Positions 57,981 through 64,000 of a DNA stretch of 64,000 nucleotides are shown here, one piece after another (position 1 is the stretch's first letter; each line of letters begins with the position of its first letter). Source of the stretch: Thiospirillum jenense (GTDB lineage: Bacteria; Pseudomonadota; Gammaproteobacteria; Chromatiales; Chromatiaceae); assembly GCF_014145225.1 (NCBI RefSeq), contig NZ_JABVCQ010000003.1, forward strand, positions 1-64,000. Reading direction: 5' to 3'. Under the pieces are notes generated by a model. The model searched no databases, had not been told where the DNA came from, and saw nothing but the letters and a program-made list of their open reading frames with translations. The position numbers and the translations under genes were made by a program.

Positions 57981-58496
57981 TTACTCCAGAATATCTGCTA
58001 TGGTTTTTCCGCGCTTGGCAGCGACCGTTTCAGCATCAGCCATCCCCATCAATCCTTTAATTGTCGCCTGCACAACATTGACTGGATTGCTGCTGCCAAT
58101 ACATTTAGCTAATACATTTTGAACACCAAGCACTTCAAAAACCGCTCGCATTGCACCACCAGCAATAATACCAGTCCCCTCTGATGCGGGCTGCATAAAA
58201 ACATGTGCCGCTCCATGATGCCCAAGTATTGGATACTGCAACGTTGCGCCTTTTAATTTGACATCGATCATATTTTTACGCGCTGACTCCATTGCTTTCT
58301 GAATTGCAACAGGCACTTCCCGTGCTTTACCTGTCCCATAACCAACGCGCCCTTTGCCATCACCTACGACTGTTAAAGCCCCAAATCCAAACACCCGCCC
58401 GCCCTTGACGACTTTCGCAACGCGATTGACCGAAATCAACTTTTCCAACAGTTCGTCGCCACTGTCCGTCTTTTGATTAGAAACCGAATTTGCCAT
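57981..58496 (-). CDS. rpsE: 30S ribosomal protein S5
   Basis: 171 residues when started at 58496. [40 protein letters not shown] and [21 protein letters not shown] are the S5 blocks; affects decoding accuracy with S4. The residues after the start ([14 protein letters not shown]) are variable in the family. An in-frame ATG at 58529 would overlap rplR, so the later start is preferred. Confidence 0.96.
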   Translation of the reverse strand: MANSVSNQKTDSGDELLEKLISVNRVAKVVKGGRVFGFGALTVVGDGKGRVGYGTGKAREVPVAIQKAMESARKNMIDVKLKGATLQYPILGHHGAAHVFMQPASEGTGIIAGGAMRAVFEVLGVQNVLAKCIGSSNPVNVVQATIKGLMGMADAETVAAKRGKTIADILE

Positions 58497-58506
58497 TATT
58501 TTGCCC

Positions 58507-58860
58507 TCAAAATTGCAATCCATGCTCACGTGCTGAATCGGCCAGTGCTTTCACACGACCATGATACTTAAATCCCGAGCGATCAAATGCAACACGTTCA
58601 ACACCAGCTGCCCGAGCCCGTTCTGCAATGACTTGACCTATGAAGGTGGCAGCAGTCACATTACCAGAATGATTTTGTTTTTCATGGAAAGTCTTTTCAA
58701 CCGTTGATGCGCTTACGACAACATGACCACCATTTGGCGCAATAATCTGCGCATAAATATGACGCGGTGTACGATAAATACATAAGCGATGTACATTGAG
58801 TTCTTGTATTTTAGCGCGGGAACGTCGCGCTCTACGCAACCGGGCTTGTCTTTTGTCCAT
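58507..58860 (-). CDS. rplR: 50S ribosomal protein L18
   Basis: 117 residues, same length as E. coli. [64 protein letters not shown] (family block) and [19 protein letters not shown] are recognised. Binds 5S rRNA together with L5. Between rplF and rpsE. Confidence 0.96.
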   Translation of the reverse strand: MDKRQARLRRARRSRAKIQELNVHRLCIYRTPRHIYAQIIAPNGGHVVVSASTVEKTFHEKQNHSGNVTAATFIGQVIAERARAAGVERVAFDRSGFKYHGRVKALADSAREHGLQF

Positions 58861-58872
58861 GCAATCAACTCC

Positions 58873-59409
58873 CTATTTTTTCTTAGTTTCTTTGCGTAAA
58901 ACTTGTTCATTAGAATAGCGCACACCTTTACCTTTATATGGTTCTGGTGGGCGATAACTCCGTATTTTTGCAGAAACTTGACCAACTTGTTGTTTATCAG
59001 CACCCCGAATAACAATTTCAGTTTGAGATGGAGTTTCGATCTCAATACCTTCTGGAATTTCATAATCCACAGGATGCGAAAAACCCAGTGACAAATTCAA
59101 AACCTTCCCCTTGACCTGAGCGCGGTAACCAACTCCAACCAGTGTCAAGCGCCGCTCAAACCCCTGACTGACACCAATAACCAAATTATTGATAAGCGCA
59201 CGAGTCGTACCCGCCAATGCCCAAGCAAGTTGGCGCTCCTGGTCTAACGGCGCTATTTTCAAGTGATTGTCTTCCAAAGCAACTCGTACTAATGGATGGA
59301 TAAGCCACGCTAAACACCCTTTATTACCCGTTACAGCAATTTTTTGACCTTGAATATTAACGCTCACACCTGATGGAATAGGAATGGGCGCTTTTGCAAT
59401 TCGAGACAT
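58873..59409 (-). CDS. rplF: 50S ribosomal protein L6
   Basis: 178 residues. [60 protein letters not shown] and [19 protein letters not shown] fit L6. Located near the sarcin-ricin loop and factor site. 18 bp after rpsH. Confidence 0.97.
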   Translation of the reverse strand: MSRIAKAPIPIPSGVSVNIQGQKIAVTGNKGCLAWLIHPLVRVALEDNHLKIAPLDQERQLAWALAGTTRALINNLVIGVSQGFERRLTLVGVGYRAQVKGKVLNLSLGFSHPVDYEIPEGIEIETPSQTEIVIRGADKQQVGQVSAKIRSYRPPEPYKGKGVRYSNEQVLRKETKKK

Positions 59410-59427
59410 TGAATATTCCTTATTAAA

Positions 59428-59826
59428 TCAAGCGATTAGCGCCAAAACCTCACCACCATGACCAGCTTTACGCGCTGCTCGATCAGTCATGAGACCTTTT
59501 GAAGTGGAAATAACCGCAACACCTAAGCCGCCCCATACCTTCGGTAACTCATCCTTTCCACGATACACTCTTAATCCAGGTCGTGACACACGTTTCAGGT
59601 ATTCGATGACTGGCTTTCCACGAAAATACTTTAACTTGATTTCAAGTCGGGGTTTTCCAGCATCGCCCACATCCAGTGAAAAATCACCGATATAGCCTTC
59701 TTCTTTGAGTAAAGAAGCAATTGCAATTTTTTGTTTAGAAACAGGCATCGTAATAATTATCTTGCCACGAGACTGTCCATTGCGAATACACGTCAACATA
59801 TCCGCGATAGGATCTGACATACTCAT
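59428..59826 (-). CDS. rpsH: 30S ribosomal protein S8
   Basis: 132 residues. [57 protein letters not shown] and [20 protein letters not shown] are typical. The ATG at 59826 is preferred to the adjacent one at 59829 because GGGG lies six bases upstream. S8 regulates the spc operon in relatives by binding near rplE; here the rplX-rplE gap is unusually long. Confidence 0.97.
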   Translation of the reverse strand: MSMSDPIADMLTCIRNGQSRGKIIITMPVSKQKIAIASLLKEEGYIGDFSLDVGDAGKPRLEIKLKYFRGKPVIEYLKRVSRPGLRVYRGKDELPKVWGGLGVAVISTSKGLMTDRAARKAGHGGEVLALIA

Positions 59827-59874
59827 CATTTTCCCCTTAGGTCAAACCACTTTAATCGTGTGATACCTATTTTA

Positions 59875-60180
59875 TTACCAACTTGCTTTAACAACGCCGG
59901 GAACATCGCCACGCATAACAGCTTCACGCAGCTTATTACGCCCGAGCCCAAATTTACGATAGACAGCATGTGGGCGACCTGTAATACGACAACGCCGCTG
60001 TTGTCGTATTGGATTTGCGTCACGCGGTAGCTTTTGCAATGCAAGTAATGCAACATCAATTTGTTCGGGTGTTGACTGACGATTATTGAGAACTAACTTA
60101 AGTGCGGTGCGTTTTTTCGCAAATTTTTGTGATATTTGCGTACGTTTTATATCACGCGCAATCATACTTTTTTTTGCCAT
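59875..60180 (-). CDS. rpsN: 30S ribosomal protein S14
   Basis: 101 residues, the long zinc-free form: [20 protein letters not shown], and [20 protein letters not shown] followed by [20 protein letters not shown]. Only one Cys in the central motif, so no zinc knuckle. Eight bases after rplE. Confidence 0.97.
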   Translation of the reverse strand: MAKKSMIARDIKRTQISQKFAKKRTALKLVLNNRQSTPEQIDVALLALQKLPRDANPIRQQRRCRITGRPHAVYRKFGLGRNKLREAVMRGDVPGVVKASW

Positions 60181-60188
60181 ATCAAATC

Positions 60189-60728
60189 TTAACTCCGAAA
60201 TGGAAACTGGAATGCGTCAAGCAGTGCGCGGCCTTCTTCATCGGTCTTCGCTGAAGTCGTAATGACAATATCAAGTCCCCGCAACATATCAATTTTGTCA
60301 TAATCAATTTCGGGAAAAATGATTTGTTCACGCACACCAAGTGAATAATTACCGCGCCCGTCAAATGCTCTTGGACTCATACCACGAAAATCACGAATTC
60401 TAGGAATTGCAATATGAATGAGTCTATCTAAAAACTCATACATACGTTCCCGTCTCAGAGTAACCATGCAACCCACTGGCCAACCTTCGCGTATTTTGAA
60501 TCCAGCAACAGACTTACGCGCTTTCGTAACTACAGGTTTTTGCCCGGAAATCTTAGTCAAATCAGCTACAGCAAAATCCATGACTTTCTTGTCTGCAACT
60601 GCTTCACCGACCCCCATGTTCAGGGTAATTTTGACTAACCGTGGCACCTGCATAACACTTGCATAATTAAATCGTGTACGCAGATCTGTAATCAACTTTT
60701 CCTGATAAAGTTTTTGTAACCTTGCCAT
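60189..60728 (-). CDS. rplE: 50S ribosomal protein L5
   Basis: 179 residues, same as E. coli. [60 protein letters not shown] and [20 protein letters not shown] are the L5 blocks. Binds 5S rRNA and P-site tRNA. 113 bp separate it from rplX, unusual for this operon, and may contain a regulatory leader. Confidence 0.97.
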   Translation of the reverse strand: MARLQKLYQEKLITDLRTRFNYASVMQVPRLVKITLNMGVGEAVADKKVMDFAVADLTKISGQKPVVTKARKSVAGFKIREGWPVGCMVTLRRERMYEFLDRLIHIAIPRIRDFRGMSPRAFDGRGNYSLGVREQIIFPEIDYDKIDMLRGLDIVITTSAKTDEEGRALLDAFQFPFRS

Positions 60729-60841
60729 AGTTTAATTCTTTTAAGTTTCTGCCATTCTCAATTAAAACTGGGGAGCGTCACCTAACATGTGACAGCCATT
60801 ATTCTCAGTGTCAGCAAAACATAAGTCGCACACAAGTTCAT
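60729..60841 (-). other. Unusually long gap rplX-rplE with a small hairpin
   Basis: 113 bases where most operons have 10-20. GTCAC at 60777-60781 and GTGAC at 60789-60793 form a small inverted repeat. In E. coli the S8-binding control site overlaps the rplX-rplE junction; this gap could hold the equivalent. No structure was computed. Confidence 0.35.
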
Positions 60842-61159
60842 TTAAACATCTACCACTTCACCATCAGATTTAAAAACCCGCACCTTTCGGCCATCGTCAA
60901 GCACTTTAAAGCCAACTCGACCAGCTTTACCTGTCACTGAATTAAACAAACCAACATTAGAAATGTGAAGAGGCATTTCCTTATCCACAATACCACCTGG
61001 CAAACCACGCTGCGGATTTTGCTTTTGGTGTTTTTTTGCCATGTTCACGTTTTCTACCACGACATACGAACCATCAATAACCCGCAAGACAGAACCACGC
61101 TTCCCTTTATCTTTGCCGGTTATGACCATCACATCATCGCCTGTTTTTATTTTACGCAT
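60842..61159 (-). CDS. rplX: 50S ribosomal protein L24
   Basis: 105 residues. [20 protein letters not shown] with [20 protein letters not shown] is the KOW-motif start; [19 protein letters not shown] follows. Early assembly protein near the tunnel exit. It lies between rplN (66 bp) and rplE (113 bp). Confidence 0.97.
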   Translation of the reverse strand: MRKIKTGDDVMVITGKDKGKRGSVLRVIDGSYVVVENVNMAKKHQKQNPQRGLPGGIVDKEMPLHISNVGLFNSVTGKAGRVGFKVLDDGRKVRVFKSDGEVVDV

Positions 61160-61225
61160 AACTCTAAGCCTAAATTTAACTTGACTAACAAAACACCTTT
61201 CAATCTACTAATTGGCAGGCACAAC

Positions 61226-61594
61226 TCACAGCACCTCAGGCGCTAAAGAAATAATTTTCATAAACTTATCACCACGCAACTCACGGGTGACGGGGCCAAA
61301 AATGCGAGTGCCGATTGGTTGCAACTGATTATTAAGCAGTACTGCCGCATTACCATCGAATCGAATAAGTGAGCCATCTGCACGTCGTACACCTTTGCGG
61401 GTACGCACAACCACTGCATTAAAAACGTCACCTTTCTTTACTTTACCACGCGGAATTGCATCTTTAACTGACACTTTAATCACATCTCCAATGCCCGCAT
61501 AGCGCCGATGAGAACCACCGAGAACTTTAATACACTGCACTGACCGCGCACCGCTATTGTCAGCAACATCTAATTGAGTTTGCATTTGAATCAT
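61226..61594 (-). CDS. rplN: 50S ribosomal protein L14
   Basis: 122 residues. [40 protein letters not shown] and [20 protein letters not shown] are standard. Sits at the subunit interface near L19 and bridges B5/B8. Follows rpsQ by about 80 bp. Confidence 0.97.
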   Translation of the reverse strand: MIQMQTQLDVADNSGARSVQCIKVLGGSHRRYAGIGDVIKVSVKDAIPRGKVKKGDVFNAVVVRTRKGVRRADGSLIRFDGNAAVLLNNQLQPIGTRIFGPVTRELRGDKFMKIISLAPEVL

Positions 61595-61675
61595 AATCGC
61601 ACTCCAAAAGAAATTTTTGAAAAACTCAAAAATTGAAAAATTGAACCCCAGAACAAATGCAAGCGATTCATTTAA

Positions 61676-61930
61676 TCAACGTGCTTTCTCTAGTATTTTC
61701 ACGAGACGCCATGTCTTAGTTTTCGATAACGGACGACATTGTTGCACACAGACTACATCACCTAAGCTACATTCATTATTCTCATCATGCACATGGATTT
61801 TCAGCGAGCGACGAACAAACTTACCGTAAAGTGGATGCTGAATCCTGCGCTCCACCAAAACAGTAACTGTTTTTTGCATTTTGTTGCTTAAAACCTGACC
61901 GGTGATTGTCTTACTAATCTGATTAGCCAT
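61676..61930 (-). CDS. rpsQ: 30S ribosomal protein S17
   Basis: 84 residues. [40 protein letters not shown] and [20 protein letters not shown] are the conserved parts. An early 16S-binding protein. It overlaps the end of rpmC by eight bases, so the two are coupled. Confidence 0.96.
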   Translation of the reverse strand: MANQISKTITGQVLSNKMQKTVTVLVERRIQHPLYGKFVRRSLKIHVHDENNECSLGDVVCVQQCRPLSKTKTWRLVKILEKAR

Positions 61931-62129
61931 TGAATTTGCTCATCGAAATTTCAGTCATGATTGTTTTCACACGCGCAACATCACGGCGAACTTCACGCAC
62001 CCGAGATGAACGGCTAATTTGATCTGGACTACCTCCCTGCATACGAAGATTAAATTGTTCTTTAAGCAGTTCAAGTAACAAATCTTGCAATTCTGGCATT
62101 GCTTTTTGTCTTAGTTCATTCGCCTTCAT
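61923..62129 (-). CDS. rpmC: 50S ribosomal protein L29
   Basis: 68 residues, two-helix protein near the exit tunnel. [40 protein letters not shown] and [18 protein letters not shown] match. The ATG at 62129 overlaps the rplP stop as TGATG; a GTG one codon earlier is in frame but unlikely. Confidence 0.95.
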   Translation of the reverse strand: MKANELRQKAMPELQDLLLELLKEQFNLRMQGGSPDQISRSSRVREVRRDVARVKTIMTEISMSKFNG

Positions 62130-62542
62130 CACAACACCGTCCTTCTCTCAAATCGGGTTTGCACAGGCAATTTGGCGGCAGCGAGAATAAAAGCCTCACG
62201 CGCTAATTCTTCCGGAATGCCCTCAATTTCATACAGCATTTTCCCGGGTTGTACTAACGCAACCCAATACTCCACATTTCCTTTTCCTTTGCCCATGCGC
62301 ACTTCGAGTGGCTTTTTAGAAACAGGCTTATCTGGAAACACGCGAATCCACAGTTTGCCACCACGTTTTACCTTGCGAGTAATAGCCCGCCGTGCTGACT
62401 CAATCTGACGCGCTGTTAATCGCCCGCGCTCTATTGCTTTAAGCCCAAAGTCACCAAAGCTAACGGCATTACCGCTCTGTGCAAGTCCGCGGTTTCTTCC
62501 CTTATGCTGTTTGCGAAATTTTGTTCTTTTTGGTTGCAGCAT
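62129..62542 (-). CDS. rplP: 50S ribosomal protein L16
   Basis: 137 residues. [60 protein letters not shown] and [20 protein letters not shown] are diagnostic; located by the A site. Two bases after rpsC and coupled to rpmC. Confidence 0.97.
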   Translation of the reverse strand: MLQPKRTKFRKQHKGRNRGLAQSGNAVSFGDFGLKAIERGRLTARQIESARRAITRKVKRGGKLWIRVFPDKPVSKKPLEVRMGKGKGNVEYWVALVQPGKMLYEIEGIPEELAREAFILAAAKLPVQTRFERRTVL

Positions 62543-62544
62543 GA

Positions 62545-63225
62545 TTAACCTTTTCTTGAGCGTGAACGTTTTTCTTGAGGTTGTCCCTCAATACGGTCAC
62601 CAAAAATTTCACCACGAAAAATCCAAGTTTTCACACCTAAAATGCCATAGGTTGTGCGCGCTTCGGCAAAGCCATAATCAATATCAGCTCGCAACGTATG
62701 CAATGGCACCCGCCCTTCACGATACCATTCAGATCGCGCAATTTCAGCGCCGTTAAGACGTCCGGCGATATTGACACGAATTCCTTCAGCCCCAACGCGC
62801 ATAGAGCTTTGCACAGCACGTTTCATAGCACGCCGAAACATAATGCGCCGCTCAAGTTGTTGGGCAATTCCTTCAGCAACTAGTTGGGCATCTAATTCTG
62901 GCTTACGTATCTCTTCAATACTAATATGCACAGGAATGCCCATCAGATTTGAAATCTCTGCACGCAACTTATCGATATCTTCACCCTTCTTACCGATGAC
63001 AACGCCAGGGCGAGCAGTATGAATTGTAATGTGTGCATTTTTTGCAGGGCGGTCAATTTGAATACGACTCACCGACGCATTAGCAAGCTTTTTTTTAAGA
63101 AAGGCACGTACCGACAAATCTGTATTTAACAAATTAGCATAATCTTTCGAGTCAGCGTACCACTTCGATGTCCAACTTTTTACAATCCCAAGACGTATTC
63201 CAATCGGGTGTACTTTTTGTCCCAT
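62545..63225 (-). CDS. rpsC: 30S ribosomal protein S3
   Basis: 226 residues. [20 protein letters not shown], the KH-domain [20 protein letters not shown] and [20 protein letters not shown], then the C-terminal [20 protein letters not shown]. Forms the mRNA entry site with S4 and S5. Between rplV and rplP. Confidence 0.97.
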   Translation of the reverse strand: MGQKVHPIGIRLGIVKSWTSKWYADSKDYANLLNTDLSVRAFLKKKLANASVSRIQIDRPAKNAHITIHTARPGVVIGKKGEDIDKLRAEISNLMGIPVHISIEEIRKPELDAQLVAEGIAQQLERRIMFRRAMKRAVQSSMRVGAEGIRVNIAGRLNGAEIARSEWYREGRVPLHTLRADIDYGFAEARTTYGILGVKTWIFRGEIFGDRIEGQPQEKRSRSRKG

Positions 63226-63242
63226 GCTAGTTTCTCTGTTGT

Positions 63243-63581
63243 TTATTTCTCAGCTACAGTCAAAGTAATATGACTAGTGCGCTTTAAAATGCGAGATGCG
63301 CGCCCTTTTGCACGCGGTCTGATTCGTTTCATTGTTGGCCCTTCATTCACTTGAATGGACGCAACACATAACTCATCCACATCAGCCCCGACATTCGTTT
63401 CAGCATTAGCAATTGCTGATTCGAGAATTTTTTTGATAAGTTTAGCACCTTTTTTTGTGCTAAAGGTTAAATCATATAATGCTTTCTCGACATGTTGACC
63501 GCGAATTTGATCGGCAACCAACCGTGCTTTTTGTGCCGAAATTCGGGCAAACCTTAATTTTGCCTCTGCTTGCATGGTCAT
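63243..63581 (-). CDS. rplV: 50S ribosomal protein L22
   Basis: 112 residues. [40 protein letters not shown] and [20 protein letters not shown] fit L22, whose loop lines the exit tunnel. ATG codons at 63581 and 63575 are both possible; AGGA lies closer to the first. 18 bp before rpsC. Confidence 0.96.
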   Translation of the reverse strand: MTMQAEAKLRFARISAQKARLVADQIRGQHVEKALYDLTFSTKKGAKLIKKILESAIANAETNVGADVDELCVASIQVNEGPTMKRIRPRAKGRASRILKRTSHITLTVAEK

Positions 63582-63592
63582 ATTTCCTATCG

Positions 63593-63871
63593 CTATTTCT
63601 TTTTCACTTTACGATCAGCAGCATGTCCCCGAAAAGTTCGGGTTAATGCAAATTCACCCAACTTATGTCCAATCATATTTTCGTTAACGAGTACAGGAAT
63701 ATGCTGCTTTCCATTGTGAACCGCAATAGTCAGCCCCACCATTTCTGGTAAGATGACTGAACGACGCGACCAAGTTTTAATAGGTCTTTTGTTATTCTGA
63801 GCAACAGCATCATCTACTTTTTTCAACAAGTGATGGTCAACAAAAGGCCCTTTGCGAACTGAACGTGGCAC
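63593..63871 (-). CDS. rpsS: 30S ribosomal protein S19
   Basis: 92 residues, same as E. coli. [40 protein letters not shown] and [20 protein letters not shown] are present. Located in the 30S head near S13. Between rplB and rplV in the S10 operon order. Confidence 0.97.
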   Translation of the reverse strand: MPRSVRKGPFVDHHLLKKVDDAVAQNNKRPIKTWSRRSVILPEMVGLTIAVHNGKQHIPVLVNENMIGHKLGEFALTRTFRGHAADRKVKKK

Positions 63872-63911
63872 TGATCAATACCCTCTACCAAAAAAAAATA
63901 AAACCATTTGG

Positions 63912-64000
63912 CTACTTCAATCCGCGGCGCCGAACAATCATACTATCGGTGCGTTTGTTATGGCGCGTTTTGTAACCCTTAGTTGGTTGTCCCCAAGGAG
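63912..64000 (-). CDS. rplB: 50S ribosomal protein L2, C-terminal end only
   Basis: The window end cuts this gene. The last 29 codons read PWGQPTKGYKTRHNKRTDSM then IVRRRGLK and TAG, which matches the L2 C-terminus (HPWGxxxxGxKTR-NKRTD--IVRRR). The position before rpsS agrees with the S10 operon. L2 is needed for subunit joining and peptidyl transfer. The stop lies about 40 bp before rpsS. Confidence 0.95.
   Translation of the reverse strand, partial: PWGQPTKGYKTRHNKRTDSMIVRRRGLK

Overview
The window is chromosomal DNA from a gammaproteobacterium. The evidence is gene order and family content: an S10/spc/alpha ribosomal run with rpmJ (L36) between secY and rpsM, the atpIBEFHAGDC operon, eno-ftsB-ispD-ispF, purM-purN, mpl near ubiX, a DUF2058 protein, a peroxiredoxin-glutaredoxin hybrid, Skp, TcdA and YchF. 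Base composition is moderate, with GC-rich stretches (3-7 kb, 20-22 kb, 26-32 kb) next to AT-richer ones. I cannot fix the genus; a sulfur-oxidiser or Chromatiales/Thiotrichales-like lineage is only an impression. I saw no tRNA, rRNA, CRISPR array, prophage or complete insertion sequence.

Left part (1-16.8 kb) is accessory or signalling DNA. It holds a membrane O-acyltransferase with an SGNH domain and a polysaccharide deacetylase. A minus-strand run follows: a metallo-beta-lactamase-fold hydrolase, then a TPR/outer-membrane protein, a FecR-domain protein and a CHASE2-adenylate cyclase. Then come a diguanylate cyclase with a cyclic-nucleotide-binding-like fold, a NYN-domain protein behind a candidate MITE, a Prx-Grx hybrid, a parvulin isomerase, an RRM protein, an EF-hand-like protein, and an AAA ATPase joined to a SPOR domain. 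About 850 bp (12.83-13.68 kb) holds no believable gene.

Middle part (16.8-32.7 kb): a tight minus-strand operon of type II secretion GspL/GspM/GspC-like genes, polA (proofreading residues apparently lost) and a thioesterase; a di-heme cytochrome and a PhoX-like (DUF839) protein; a lone cobalamin-pathway gene (cobL); then mpl, two tandem coiled-coil repeat genes, ubiX and manC. The coiled-coil pair sits between mpl and ubiX, and the sequence keeps copies of the ubiX start at each junction, so the duplication can be read directly. mpl itself carries an in-frame palindromic insert.

Right part (32.7-64 kb) is core housekeeping: the complete F1Fo ATP synthase operon with its terminator; a probably acquired methyltransferase; tcdA-tatD; a DUF2058 gene; skp; eno-ftsB-ispD-ispF; an HDOD regulator; purM-purN; ychF; an unknown periplasmic coiled-coil protein; and the ribosomal protein/secY/rpoA cluster read on the minus strand from rplB (cut by the window end) to rplQ.
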